The notes below the pieces were generated by a model that did no database searches, had not been told where the DNA came from, and was given only the letters and a program-made list of their open reading frames with translations. A program made the position numbers and the translations under genes. Shown one piece after another: positions 33,645 through 42,947 of a DNA stretch of 64,000 bases. The stretch spans positions 62,001 to 126,000 of the forward strand of contig CAVRAR010000006.1 in the NCBI GenBank assembly GCA_963719005.1, given 5' to 3'. This stretch comes from G963675935 sp963719005. Its GTDB lineage: Bacteria; Planctomycetota; Planctomycetia; Pirellulales; Thermoguttaceae. How positions within the stretch are numbered: position 1 is the first letter of the stretch; each line of letters begins with the position of its first letter.

Positions 33645-34976
33645 ATGTTCCAACTTTACGACAAAACACGACGGCGGATAACGCTGGCGGCCTTCGCGCT
33701 GGCCGGAGTGCTGCCGCTGCTGTTGGTTGCCGGATGGTGCCTCAACCGGCATCTGCCGGGCTGCGCTGCGGCCGAAGCCGACGCGCTCGGGCGGCAATTG
33801 GGCCTCGTCGTGAAGCTCGACGCGGTCAGACATCTCCGGCCCGGCGTCGTTCTCTACGACGGCATCGAATTGGCCGACCCCGAAACCGGACAAGCCATCC
33901 TCCGCAGCCGCTGCCTTGAGGTCGCCTGGCGGCGGCAGAAAGATCAACAAGGCCAACTGCGGCGGACGCTCTGCGTAATCGCCTCGCAGCCGGAGGTTGA
34001 AACCGCGGCCATCGGCGTCGCGTGGCGATGGGTGGAGCGGCTCTTGGAGAACTCGCCCGGCCGATTGGAAGCTAACGTGCAAGTCTCGGCCGACGCGGTC
34101 ACGTTGCTGGCCGGCGATCGCTCGCAGACGATGACCGAGGTGGCCGCTCTGCTGGAATCGACGCCCGGCCGAGGCAGTGCACAGATCGACTTCCGGCTGG
34201 TCGGGGCCGACACGCCGGAGCCGGCGTGCATTCGCGTCGTCCGCAACCGCGAGGTTTCGCCGCCTGCCAGCCGCTTCGAGCTATCGACCGGCGACGGCGA
34301 GCTGCCGTGCAGCGTGCTGGCGTTGGCCATCGACGAGCTAAAGCCGTTGGGCCCGCGCTGCCGGTTTCATGGGCAGGTCTGGGCCAGTGAAACGCCGGAC
34401 GGCTGGGAAGGGGAAGTCGCCGGGCAATTGGCCGACTTGGACTTCGGCAGCCTCATCAGCGATCATTTTCCGCACCACCTCAGCGGCATCGGCCGCGCGA
34501 CGATCACGTCGGCCCGATTTCACCGCGGCCGGCTGGAAGAGTGTTGCGGAGTGCTCGCCGCCGAGCACGGCATGATCGGCCGTTCGCTTTTGGCGGCTGC
34601 CATCGATCATTTGGGGCTCGTCCCGGGCCCCGAGCCGCTTCCGCCGGGCGACCGAATCGCTTATCAGGAGTTGGCGATGTCGATCGTGTTCGACGCCAAC
34701 GGTCTGCGGCTTCGCGGCTTCTGCACAACCGCCGAGCCAGGCACGATCCTTAGCGATGGCCGCAATCGCCTGTTGGGCGAATGCCTGCGCGGCTCGCAGC
34801 CGATGGCAGCGTTGGTGCAAACGCTGGTGCCGCAGAGCGTCGTACAAGTGCCCGCCAGTCGTCAGACCGATTGGCTGCTGCGTCACCTGCCGGTCCCCGA
34901 CGTTCTCCCGCCGCCCGGCGCCGAAAACGCGATGCCGACCGCCCGCGCGCATCTGCCCGACGAGTGGCGGCGGTAA
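33645..34976 (+). CDS. Hypothetical membrane-anchored protein
   Basis: 443 residues. An N-terminal signal anchor (ITLAAFALAGVLPLLLVAGW) is followed by a beta-rich extracytoplasmic region with repeated short strands, for example VVLYDGIELADPETGQAIL and RFHGQVWASETPDGWEGEVA. The latter part loosely resembles AsmA-like repeats (FGSLISDHFPHHLSGIGRAT), but I cannot assign the family. It directly follows the aroC hairpin. Confidence 0.6.
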   Translation: MFQLYDKTRRRITLAAFALAGVLPLLLVAGWCLNRHLPGCAAAEADALGRQLGLVVKLDAVRHLRPGVVLYDGIELADPETGQAILRSRCLEVAWRRQKDQQGQLRRTLCVIASQPEVETAAIGVAWRWVERLLENSPGRLEANVQVSADAVTLLAGDRSQTMTEVAALLESTPGRGSAQIDFRLVGADTPEPACIRVVRNREVSPPASRFELSTGDGELPCSVLALAIDELKPLGPRCRFHGQVWASETPDGWEGEVAGQLADLDFGSLISDHFPHHLSGIGRATITSARFHRGRLEECCGVLAAEHGMIGRSLLAAAIDHLGLVPGPEPLPPGDRIAYQELAMSIVFDANGLRLRGFCTTAEPGTILSDGRNRLLGECLRGSQPMAALVQTLVPQSVVQVPASRQTDWLLRHLPVPDVLPPPGAENAMPTARAHLPDEWRR

Positions 34977-35135
34977 GACGCGATTATCACCACGCTGTAG
35001 AGGCGTTCTTCAGCCGTTCCAAGATTGCGACTCTCTGCTCGAATGAACTTTTGTCTGCCGTGACGGTTCGCCGTATCCGGCGGACAAGGGTGAATGTTTC
35101 CCCAATCGTGGCGAAAACAATGGAGCAGAGGGGTG

Positions 35136-35164
35136 TTGACCCGCAATTTCGGGCCATGTATCCT
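35136..35164 (+). promoter_or_regulatory. Candidate sigma70-type promoter
   Basis: TTGACC (35136-35141), 17-base spacer, TATCCT (35159-35164), 65 bases before the ATG of the proline-run lipoprotein gene. The 250-base gap around it contains nothing else recognisable. Confidence 0.5.
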
Positions 35165-35228
35165 CAGACGTGGGTATTGGCGACCGAATCTGGTTCTTTA
35201 CCGTTCAAGATAAGGCTGCGAGGAAATC

Positions 35229-36749
35229 ATGAGGCTTGCACAGCGTTTCCGGTTCCTCTTGTGGTTCCGTCGATCCAGCCTTGCTCGATCGATTCTTGTT
35301 GGCGTTTCGGCGGGCGTTCTGCTGATGGCAGGTTTCGCCGGCTGCGACAACCGTCCTCCAGCGGCATCGCCTCAGGCGAAGGCTCCCCCGCCACCGCCGC
35401 CGCCGCCACCACCTCCGCCGTCATCTTCATCAGACACGGCGACGGGAACCGCCCCGCAAGTGCCGACGGAGTCCGATGCTGCGATTCCTGCCTGGGCCGG
35501 GCAACAACCGAGCGAACCGTTTGCCGTGCGGCAGTTTTTGGAGAGTCGGGCCCCTGCGGACGACAATTCCGGACCGCTGTTGCTTGCCGCCCTGGCCGAG
35601 ATTTCGCCCGGCATGTATATCGCCAATCCGCCGGCCTCGTGGCCGTGGGACAGCAGCAAAATACCGGAGCGTGTCCGCGACCTATCGCAGGCGCTCGACA
35701 ACCTCAGCGATCGCGACAAATTTTTGCAGGGGTCGGTTTCCGACGCGGACGTTGAGTCGCTGCTGACGAAGACGCAGCCCGCGATTAAGAAGCTGGACGA
35801 AGCACAGCAGAAGCCGCGATGCATGCTTCTGACCGGCATCCGTATTGACTCGCTGTTGCCGCATCTCCAAGCGACTCGTGCATTTGCCCGGCTGGCGGGC
35901 GTCGAGCTTTATCACGCCCGCGCAAAGGGGAATTTTGACGAAGCGGAGCAGGCGGTCCGGCGCACGCTTCGTCTTTCGCGCGACGTCCGCCTGCGCGGAG
36001 CGCTGATTTCCCAGTTGCTATCGAGTACCATCGACGCAACGGCACTCAGCGGCGTCACCGACTTTACGCTCGGCCAACAAGGATTGACCGCGAAAGACTG
36101 CGACCGGCTCTTGGCCCTGCTCGCCGAACACCAACGAGAAGCAGTTTCCACTGCCAATGAAGGGCTGCGGATGGAATATGTCACCTCGCGCAACACGCTC
36201 GACTCGCTGCAGCAAGGCCGCATGTCGCCGTCACAGTTGGGGATCCTTGGCGGCGGACAGCAGCAGACCATCCAGACGGACTGGCAGGCGGAAACCGCCG
36301 CCCTCAATTCCGCCTTCGCCTCCGCGATTACGCTGGCGGCAGCGCCCTACGATCGGACGTCGCTGAGTCAGTGGTACGCGGCTGAAGTCGCCAAAGCCAA
36401 GGCACAGAACACGGTCGTCGCGCCGCTGCTCCTACCCACGCTCGAACCCTTCGTGCAAGCGACGTTGCGAAACCGGGCACAATTGGCGGGCATCGAATGC
36501 CTGACGGCCGTGCGGCGCTACGCCTTGACGCACGGTTCGCTCCCCGAGAATCTCGAAGTCGCCACGCGCGAGGTCGGGCTCAAGGCCGTGCCGACCGATC
36601 CGTATTCCGGCGGGCCAATGCACTACAAAGTGATCGACGGGAAGCCGGTGGTCTATTCCGTCGGCTCCGACGGAAAGGACGACGGCGGGACCGTGGATTG
36701 GGACAACGGAAATCGACCGGGCGACTTCATTTTCCGCATTCGCGAGTAA
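35229..36749 (+). CDS. Lipoprotein with a long proline run
   Basis: 506 residues: signal peptide with lipobox (LMAGFAGC), a linker with 13 consecutive prolines followed by SSSS, then a mainly helical domain (FARLAGVELYHARAKGNFDE, RTLRLSRDVRLRGALISQLL). The C terminus has LPENLEVATREVGLKAVPTD and YSVGSDGKDDGG, an Asp-rich end seen in many planctomycete lipoproteins and in type II secretion pseudopilins. The function is unknown. Translating the proline run would depend on EF-P-type factors. Confidence 0.7.
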   Translation: MRLAQRFRFLLWFRRSSLARSILVGVSAGVLLMAGFAGCDNRPPAASPQAKAPPPPPPPPPPPPSSSSDTATGTAPQVPTESDAAIPAWAGQQPSEPFAVRQFLESRAPADDNSGPLLLAALAEISPGMYIANPPASWPWDSSKIPERVRDLSQALDNLSDRDKFLQGSVSDADVESLLTKTQPAIKKLDEAQQKPRCMLLTGIRIDSLLPHLQATRAFARLAGVELYHARAKGNFDEAEQAVRRTLRLSRDVRLRGALISQLLSSTIDATALSGVTDFTLGQQGLTAKDCDRLLALLAEHQREAVSTANEGLRMEYVTSRNTLDSLQQGRMSPSQLGILGGGQQQTIQTDWQAETAALNSAFASAITLAAAPYDRTSLSQWYAAEVAKAKAQNTVVAPLLLPTLEPFVQATLRNRAQLAGIECLTAVRRYALTHGSLPENLEVATREVGLKAVPTDPYSGGPMHYKVIDGKPVVYSVGSDGKDDGGTVDWDNGNRPGDFIFRIRE

Positions 36750-36785
36750 GAAGTTCGCGGCCCCTCCCGATCTGACTCTCCGCCG

Positions 36786-37799
36786 CTACGGCGCGGCGTT
36801 GAGCTTGCGCAGAGCGATCATGGCGGCGGCCAGTTCGCGGGCGGCGGCGCGGGTGTCGCTGGAAAGGCCGGCTTGCAGCGATTTGTCTTCCGCAACCTGA
36901 GCTTGCAGCGTGGCCCCGATAGCCGTGGACGGTCGCCGCGCGTCCATCTTGCCGGCGCCGGCCGACTTGGTGGTGTGCTTGGCGAGAGCCAAGCCGTTCA
37001 GTAGCGAAGCGGAACCGCCACTGTCGGCAAATTTGGGATCGGCCCGCAACTGGTTCAAGAACTGCTGTTGTCTCTTGCCCAGTTCATAGGCTGCGGCCAT
37101 CGCCTCGGCGTCGTTTTGCTTGTAGAGGCCGACGGACAAGAGCCCCATGCCGCAGCTTACGTCGGAACTGCCCAGCAGCCCATGCTTGACGCCGAGGGCT
37201 TTGCACCGCACGGTAATGCAGTTGGCACGCCACGTTGCCGGCACGTCGAAGAGGCAGGCGAACTCGCGCTGCTTCTGCAGCGTGTCTTGCGTCGAGGGCT
37301 TCAGGTCGTAGTAGACGCCGCAGCCGCGCTCGATGGTGCCGCTGGCCACGAGGATCTGCTTGGGGGCCAGCAGCGAGTACTGGGTGTGCGACGAATTCAG
37401 GTCGCCGGTCAGTTTGCCGTCGCCCGCGGCGGGCGTGACCAGATAGTGCACCAGCAACTGGCCGTGGTGGTCGTCGGTCTGGATGGCGACCGTTCCGCCG
37501 GCGACGTCCGAGGTGACTTGTGAGCTGGGCGCGAAACTGACCACCGGCATTTGCTGCGCGGTGGAGATTTCGTAGTGCAGCTTCTTGAGGTCTTTCTCTT
37601 CGCCGGCCAGCAGTTGTGGCGAGATTTTCACTACCGCCTCGAAGATTTTCCGGCGGTAGCTCGCCTCGTAGCGCTGCGGCGTGACGTCGCGGCACTCGAC
37701 CGTCAGCGGCAGGTCGAAAACGACCACCGGCGTCTCGGCGTCGGCAACCGCCGCACCCAGGAAGGCGGCGACCAGAAGAAGGGGGAGAGACTTGGCCAT
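36786..37799 (-). CDS. Secreted protein of unknown function
   Basis: 337 residues with a signal peptide (SLPLLLVAAFLGAAVADA). The first half is beta-rich (VVFDLPLTVECRDVTPQRYE, YSLLAPKQILVASGTIERGC), the second helical and rich in Lys and Ala. Cysteines at ECRD, GCGVYY, FACLF and ANCITVRCKALGV may form disulfides. I do not recognise the family. AAGGAG precedes the ATG. Confidence 0.6.
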   Translation of the reverse strand: MAKSLPLLLVAAFLGAAVADAETPVVVFDLPLTVECRDVTPQRYEASYRRKIFEAVVKISPQLLAGEEKDLKKLHYEISTAQQMPVVSFAPSSQVTSDVAGGTVAIQTDDHHGQLLVHYLVTPAAGDGKLTGDLNSSHTQYSLLAPKQILVASGTIERGCGVYYDLKPSTQDTLQKQREFACLFDVPATWRANCITVRCKALGVKHGLLGSSDVSCGMGLLSVGLYKQNDAEAMAAAYELGKRQQQFLNQLRADPKFADSGGSASLLNGLALAKHTTKSAGAGKMDARRPSTAIGATLQAQVAEDKSLQAGLSSDTRAAARELAAAMIALRKLNAAP

Positions 37800-37933
37800 G
37801 TGCAACTCCTTGAGAATGCTACGGCCGACAGGATAGCTCCTGCCAAGCAACCGGGCAAGACCGTTTCCGGCTGTTTGTGTATGAGATTGACCGCCTGACA
37901 CCCGGCAAAAAGCACGATGCGACGATTGCGGCT

Positions 37934-38902
37934 TTACCGGCCGATCTTGAAATCCGTGAAGAACAACGTGCCGGTCTTCGCCCTCACCACGTCGATCTCG
38001 AATCCGACAAGTTGGCCGATCGGGCCGGTGGTTCCGGCGACGGCGGCCTGACCGTCGACGAACACCCTGACCGCGTTCTTATCCCGTTCGATTCGTAACG
38101 TGCCGGTCGGTTGAATGGCTTCGATTTCGTTGGCGGTTCCGTCGGGCAGCTTGACGGTGTGGAAGCATTTTTTGGCGTACAGCGTCGACGATCCGAGCGG
38201 ATTGGGCCGCAGCAGGTCGTTGCCGCATTTCATCACCCATTCGATCGTGTACTTATCGCCCCGCTCGCCGAGCAACGAGATTTTTGTGCCGACGGGCTCT
38301 TTCCACCAGCCGAGAACGCCGCGAGTGACCTCGGGCATGTAGGCGGAGTAGCGACACTCGAAGTAGAACTCGCCGGGCAGCCGAATTCGGCAGCCGACCG
38401 GATGCGCCCCCTCGACGTTCGATACCAGCCAGTTGCGGCGATCCAGGCCCGTCTTGACGAAGGTGTTCGCTCCCCAGTTCGTCGCGTCTCCTTCGCGGTA
38501 ACGCGAGAAGTCTTCGTACAACAGGATCGATCCGAGGGGAATCGAATTGGCGAGCAGGTTTCTTTTCGGAGGCGGTGGGAAGAGCATCGGCGCCGGCATG
38601 GAGACGCGGGGCGAGACGTTCGCGCTCGGCCGCGGCTGGAGCGGCTCGTTGGTTGCCGGCATGGCGAGCACGGGGACTGTCCCAATTTTCGCGGGCACCG
38701 CGGCGAAGCCGTGGTCGACGAAAATGGGACTGTCCCCTTTACTGGGATTTGGCGCGGCAACGGCCGTCGGCTCGATCACCGCAGCAGGCCGTGACGTCGA
38801 GCTTGTCATCGACCCGACGATCAGCCCGCCCAAGACGGTTGCAATCACGCTTTCCCAGATACGTCGCACGGCCCGTTGTCTCCGCAGTTCCCTGGCGCCC
38901 AT
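37934..38902 (-). CDS. Membrane-anchored LamG-like domain protein with translated repeat
   Basis: 322 residues. A basic N terminus and one membrane helix (SVIATVLGGLIVGS) lead into a proline-rich linker, then a jelly-roll domain with ILLYEDFSRYREGDATNWG, EFYFECRYSAYMP and GTLFFTDFKIGR, similar in outline to the concanavalin-like/DUF1080 domains of planctomycete surface proteins. The linker contains KGDSPIFVDHGFAAVPAKIG and TVP, the direct translation of a family B palindrome. A GTG start at 38950 is also possible. Confidence 0.65.
   Translation of the reverse strand: MGARELRRQRAVRRIWESVIATVLGGLIVGSMTSSTSRPAAVIEPTAVAAPNPSKGDSPIFVDHGFAAVPAKIGTVPVLAMPATNEPLQPRPSANVSPRVSMPAPMLFPPPPKRNLLANSIPLGSILLYEDFSRYREGDATNWGANTFVKTGLDRRNWLVSNVEGAHPVGCRIRLPGEFYFECRYSAYMPEVTRGVLGWWKEPVGTKISLLGERGDKYTIEWVMKCGNDLLRPNPLGSSTLYAKKCFHTVKLPDGTANEIEAIQPTGTLRIERDKNAVRVFVDGQAAVAGTTGPIGQLVGFEIDVVRAKTGTLFFTDFKIGR
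38672..38737. repeat. Palindrome family B, translated copy
   Basis: ggggactgtcccaattttcg (38672-38691) and cgaaaatgggactgtcccc (38719-38737). It lies within the LamG-like gene and is read as linker residues. The arms contain no stop codon in any of the six frames. Confidence 0.88.
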
Positions 38903-39249
38903 CCGGCACTCTCCGCTGCCGACTTGCCGTCGATGGTTCTTCGACGACACAGCATAATCCGTTCATCGGCCGGCGGATGAGGGCATCTTCTCGCGGACTG
39001 CTTGGCCCCTTGTCATCGTTTCCGCCGAGCGATGGGGCAAAAACCTCAGCGATGGCGTATCTCGTATGCCTTGCCGACGGAGAGTCGGGCAAGACGGCTT
39101 TTGCCGGCATGTAAGAAAAGCTGTAGCGGTTCTGCCGGCCTTCACTGCACCGCTAGTTCGTCGCAAGAAAAGTCCTTGCCGGCGAGAAACGCCCCCCGAT
39201 TGTAATCGGGGGGGCTTGGGAACGCGGCGAGAACTTCTTGGAGGTCGGA
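38903..39249. other. Intergenic region with GC hairpin
   Basis: 347 bases between two minus-strand genes. The only structured element is the hairpin at 39191. No conserved reading frame recognised; a basic 66-codon plus-strand frame here looks spurious. Confidence 0.35.
39191..39215. terminator. Strong GC hairpin downstream of the CFA-type gene
   Basis: gccccccgat, loop tgta, atcgggggggc: a 10-base stem located 35 bases after the stop of the minus-strand methyltransferase gene. It lacks a T run, so termination would be by structure or by Rho; it may also be a repeat copy. Confidence 0.5.
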
Positions 39250-40605
39250 CTACCCGTACAGTTCCGCGCGGCTCTGGGGAATCTCGTTCAGGCCGGGCCG
39301 GGCGAAAACGACTTGGAACAACTGTAGCTCGCCGGCCAGGAAGGCGGCGCAGGAACCGGCCAGATAGAGCCGCCAGGTCCGCGCGAAGCGGCGGTCGAAC
39401 ATCGCCGCCACCCGGTCGGCGGCGGTCTCGAATCGATCGAGCCAGTGGCGGAGCGTTTTGGCGTAGTGCAGCCGCAGGTTTTCGACGTCGAGAATCGAAA
39501 AGCCCGGCGGCTCGAAGATGTCGGTCATCTGGCGGAGCGTCGGCGGATAGGCCCCGGGAAAGATGCGGCGCTCGATCCACGGGCTGACGGGTGTGACGGC
39601 GTTTTGCCCGATCGACTGGATCAGCCCGCGGCCGGCCCGTCCCAGACAGCGGTCGGCTACTCGGCCGAACTCGCGGTAGTGCGAGGCCCCGACGTGTTCC
39701 AACATGCCCAGCGAAACCAGGGCGTCGAAGCGGCCGGTGATGTTGCGGTAGTCGTCCTCGATGAACTCGACGCGCGAGTCGAGCCCCTCGGCCTTCGCGC
39801 GGCGGCGGGCGAAATCGAGTTGCCGCTTCGAGATGTTGAACGACTTGACGGTGACGCCGTAATTGCGAGCCATCAGCAGGGCCAGCGCGCCCCAGCCGCC
39901 GCCGATTTCGACCACCGTCTCGCCCGGCCGCAGCCAGAGCTTGCGGCAGACGTAATCGAGCTTGGCCAGTTGCGCCTCTTCGAGCGTCATGGCCGTGTCG
40001 GCGAAATAGGCCCCGCTATAGACCATCTCGCGATCGAGCCACAGCCGGTAGAAGTCGTCGCCGATGTCGTAGTGATGGTGGATGTTTTGCCGGGCGCCGG
40101 AAGGCGTGTTGCTCTTGGCACGATGCAGCCAACCGAGCAGGCCGGAGTAGCCGGCGCGGCCCGAGCGGCTTGCCGCCGCGCGCGAGCGATAGATCGTCTC
40201 CAGCAGCGAGACCAGGTCGCCGTCGACTTCGAGCCGGCCCTCGGCGTAGGCCTCGCCAAACTGGAAGTTCGGATCGAGCAGGACTTTCCAAAACGCCGCT
40301 CGATCGCGGAAGAGAATTCGAGCGACGGGCGGGGGGACTGTCCCGATTTTCGTCTCGGCGAAAACGGGACTGTCCCCTTCCGTGTGGTCTTCGCCATTCC
40401 ACAATACAATACCCACCGGTGGGCTGCCGATCGCCCGCAGCAGACGCCGGGCGAGCCGCCGTTCGACGCCCGAGACGCGCCCGCGAGCGGGGCGGTAGGC
40501 TGGCGAAGAAGGCCGCTGGTCCGTTGCCGGGCACCGCCTGCTTTCGGCCGGCCTGATGGCGGCAGCCGGCGGCCGCTCGGCATAACGAAGATCATGAGGA
40601 GACAT
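39250..40605 (-). CDS. Cyclopropane-fatty-acyl-phospholipid synthase family methyltransferase
   Basis: 451 residues. SAM-dependent enzyme acting on membrane lipid acyl chains. Seen: QNIHHHYDIGDDFYRLWLD, the SAM motif VEIGGGWGALALL, YGVTVKSFNISKRQLDFA, and SLGMLEHVGASHYREF. The N-terminal lipid-side region FGEAYAEGRLEVDGDLVSLL is typical of CFA synthases. An insert EGDSPVFAETKIGTVPP, translated from a family B palindrome, separates two strands near residue 115. GGAGGTG precedes the chosen ATG. The 60 residues after the start are basic and low in similarity. Confidence 0.88.
   Translation of the reverse strand: MSPHDLRYAERPPAAAIRPAESRRCPATDQRPSSPAYRPARGRVSGVERRLARRLLRAIGSPPVGIVLWNGEDHTEGDSPVFAETKIGTVPPPVARILFRDRAAFWKVLLDPNFQFGEAYAEGRLEVDGDLVSLLETIYRSRAAASRSGRAGYSGLLGWLHRAKSNTPSGARQNIHHHYDIGDDFYRLWLDREMVYSGAYFADTAMTLEEAQLAKLDYVCRKLWLRPGETVVEIGGGWGALALLMARNYGVTVKSFNISKRQLDFARRRAKAEGLDSRVEFIEDDYRNITGRFDALVSLGMLEHVGASHYREFGRVADRCLGRAGRGLIQSIGQNAVTPVSPWIERRIFPGAYPPTLRQMTDIFEPPGFSILDVENLRLHYAKTLRHWLDRFETAADRVAAMFDRRFARTWRLYLAGSCAAFLAGELQLFQVVFARPGLNEIPQSRAELYG
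40333..40377. repeat. Palindrome family B, translated copy in CFA-type gene
   Basis: ggggactgtcccgattttcg (40333-40352) and cgaaaacgggactgtcccc (40359-40377) with a 6-base spacer. Encodes EGDSPVFAETKIGTVP on the minus strand. Confidence 0.88.
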
Positions 40606-40703
40606 GGGAAACACCTCCGCGCTGGAAATGCGGAACCCAAATCTCGAGCGATGACAACATGCGGCATTATATCCATCCCGCGAAAACAGGCAACCATTTT
40701 CGC

Positions 40704-40732
40704 GTATCAGGCACACGCCGTGTGGCTGATAC
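40704..40732. repeat. Palindrome family E copy
   Basis: gtatcaggcacacgccgtgt then ggctgatac: a single near-perfect palindrome in the divergent region between the CFA-type gene and the NtrC-type regulator gene. Confidence 0.75.
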
Positions 40733-40745
40733 ATCGGGCTGCCCG

Positions 40746-40774
40746 TTGACGATCACCGTCCCACGATGTACCGT
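40746..40774 (+). promoter_or_regulatory. Candidate promoter of the NtrC-type regulator gene
   Basis: TTGACG (40746-40751), 17-base spacer, TACCGT (40769-40774), 69 bases upstream of the ATG. The -10 is only a partial match. Confidence 0.35.
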
Positions 40775-40842
40775 GGAAATACGGGTGATACCCCGTTTCT
40801 TACGATAAGAGCCGCTTCCATAGATATTCCGAACCCGCGCCG

Positions 40843-42174
40843 ATGAGAATCCTGGTTGTCGACGACGAAAAGATCAAGCGGATCACCCTGGCCGACGACA
40901 TCGCCGCGCAGGGCCACGAGGTCGTTACGGCCGCCGACGGCGCGGAGGCGATCGAGCGGCTCGCCGCCGGGCGGTTCGACGTGGTGGTGACCGATCTGAA
41001 AATGCCCAAGCTCGACGGCATCGAATTGCTCAAGCAGATCAAGCAGGGCCCGGCGGCCGACATGGAAGTCATTATGATGACGGCCTACGGCAGCATTCCC
41101 GTGGCAGTCGAGGCGGTCAAGCTGGGGGCGTTCGATTTCCTGACGAAGCCTTTCCGCAACGAAGACATCCTGCCGTTGCTGGCCCGGATCGAACGGCAGC
41201 GGCAGGCGGCGGGCGCGCAGGCCGTCCAGTTGGAGCTGTTCTCGTCGGCCGACGTCGAGGCAACCGTTATCGGCCGATCGGCGGCGATGGATCGCGTCAA
41301 GCGGATGATCGAGGTCTGCGTGAAGACCGACGCCAACGTGCTTTTGTACGGCGAGACGGGCGTGGGCAAAGACCTGATCGCCGCCACGATCCACCGCAAC
41401 TCACACCGCCGCGATTTCCCTCACGTCAAGGTCGGCTGCGCGCTGTTCCCGCCGCAACTGATCGAAAGCGAGCTCTACGGCCACGAGCGCGGCTCGTTCA
41501 CCGGCGCCGAGCAGCAACGCAAGGGCCGCTTCGATTTGGCCGAAGGGGGCACGCTCTATCTCGACGACGTCGACGATATCCCCTTCGAGCAGCAGCCGAA
41601 GCTTCTGCGGGCGATCGAGGAAAAGGTGTTCGAGCGCGTCGGCGGAACCTCGCCGATCAAGGCCGACGTGCGGATCATCGCCTCGACCAAACGGAACTTG
41701 CTGGAAAAGATCGGCGAGGGTTCGTTCCGCGAGGACTTGTACTATCGGCTTGACGTGCTGCGGATCAACATTCCGCCGCTGCGCGAACGGTTGGAAGACG
41801 TGCCGCTGCTGGCCGAACACCTGTTGAAGCGCATCGCCGGGCGGCCCTGCCCGATCGTCCCGGAGGCGATGGAACTGCTTTCGCGTCACGATTGGCCGGG
41901 CAACGTCCGCGAGTTGTATCACACGCTCGAACGGACGTATCTGATCGGCGGCGGCAACGTCACGGCCGAGATTCTCGCCGCCGAGATCGGTGGGCCCGAC
42001 CCGAACCAGCGTCTGCCGCTCGGCGGATTTCAGGCGGCGATCGATCACGCCGAGAAGCAATTATTGCAAGAAGCCCTGCGCAACGCCGCCGGCAACAAAT
42101 CCGCCGCCGCGGCGGCATTGGGCATGAAGCCCTCGACATTCCGCGACAAGCTGGCAAAACACGGGCTGGGATAG
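40843..42174 (+). CDS. NtrC-family sigma54-dependent response regulator
   Basis: 443 residues: receiver domain (VVDDEK, phospho-acceptor Asp51 in VVTDLKMP, MMTAYGS, FLTKPF), AAA+ domain with Walker A GETGVGKD near 168 and the sigma54 contact loop GSFTGA in place of GAFTGA, Walker B GTLYLDDVDD, then a Fis-type HTH (KSAAAAALGMKPSTFRDKL). It activates RNA polymerase containing sigma54. The usual kinase partner is not adjacent; the CHASE-PAS kinase at 28880 is of the HisKA_3 type and unlikely to be it. Confidence 0.93.
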   Translation: MRILVVDDEKIKRITLADDIAAQGHEVVTAADGAEAIERLAAGRFDVVVTDLKMPKLDGIELLKQIKQGPAADMEVIMMTAYGSIPVAVEAVKLGAFDFLTKPFRNEDILPLLARIERQRQAAGAQAVQLELFSSADVEATVIGRSAAMDRVKRMIEVCVKTDANVLLYGETGVGKDLIAATIHRNSHRRDFPHVKVGCALFPPQLIESELYGHERGSFTGAEQQRKGRFDLAEGGTLYLDDVDDIPFEQQPKLLRAIEEKVFERVGGTSPIKADVRIIASTKRNLLEKIGEGSFREDLYYRLDVLRINIPPLRERLEDVPLLAEHLLKRIAGRPCPIVPEAMELLSRHDWPGNVRELYHTLERTYLIGGGNVTAEILAAEIGGPDPNQRLPLGGFQAAIDHAEKQLLQEALRNAAGNKSAAAAALGMKPSTFRDKLAKHGLG

Positions 42175-42200
42175 TCAGTTTCTATTGGAGGCCGGATAAC

Positions 42201-42947
42201 ATGGACCTTTCCCGCGAATCCTGCATCGTTCATCAACTGCCGGAGTACGCTTTGCATGGGCACCCGCCCACTTACGAGTATTCGCTGCCTGCCCAACTCG
42301 ACGCAGCGACAATTGCCACCCTCGATCCCTGGATTGGCGAAATCGCCCGTCTCAGCCCCAGCAGCGCACGCGCGGCTCTGGCGGATAGATGGAACACGAT
42401 CCGCGATGACGCTCTTTGCCGGCTGCGCGATCATCTCTTGGAAGGCGATGTCCCGTCGATCGCTTTGACGGGAGATCGGGCTTGGGTGGTGTGCGTGCAT
42501 GAGAACGGCGGGTTCAATCTGGTAGCGCCGCCGCCGGATCGCGACGCAGTCGAGAAGCAACTGGTGCGCTGGCAACGGAATGCGAACCCATTTCTGGTGG
42601 AGTTCTTGGGGCACTTCGGCGGCCTTCGCGAGGACTTCGCCCCTGGCGGCGGTTACTTCATCGACGACGAAGGATGGGAATTCATCAATGAGCCGTGGAT
42701 GTTCGAGAAGGTAAAGGGCTGTTCCGACTGGAAGGATTCACTCATCGTCTTTTCGTCGCGGGGCGGCGACAAGTTGCTTTTGCATCCGTCGGGCAGAGTC
42801 GGCTGGTTGGTTGCAGATGAAGTGCAAGTTCGAGACGCCTGTGAGAACCTCGCATCATGCGTCGCCGACTTCGTACGCTATCGAAACGTCCCCTGGCCGT
42901 TTGACCCATACGAGCTCCGACCGGACTCCTGGCGCGTGGTTGGCTAA
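42201..42947 (+). CDS. Hypothetical protein, possibly SUKH/SMI1-like
   Basis: 248 residues without signal or membrane segment. The region VEFLGHFGGLREDFAPGGGY and SLIVFSSRGGDKLLLHPSGR resembles the SMI1/KNR4 (SUKH) pattern of an FGG motif followed by a strand-turn-strand, but the match is weak. SUKH proteins often serve as immunity proteins in polymorphic toxin loci; no toxin is visible here. It starts 26 bases after the NtrC-type gene, so it may share its transcript. Confidence 0.5.
   Translation: MDLSRESCIVHQLPEYALHGHPPTYEYSLPAQLDAATIATLDPWIGEIARLSPSSARAALADRWNTIRDDALCRLRDHLLEGDVPSIALTGDRAWVVCVHENGGFNLVAPPPDRDAVEKQLVRWQRNANPFLVEFLGHFGGLREDFAPGGGYFIDDEGWEFINEPWMFEKVKGCSDWKDSLIVFSSRGGDKLLLHPSGRVGWLVADEVQVRDACENLASCVADFVRYRNVPWPFDPYELRPDSWRVVG

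Noticed and set aside
34883..35146. 87-codon minus-strand frame between 33645 gene and the proline-run lipoprotein gene
   Set aside because: No recognisable motif; it overlaps the end of the upstream gene and a candidate promoter region.
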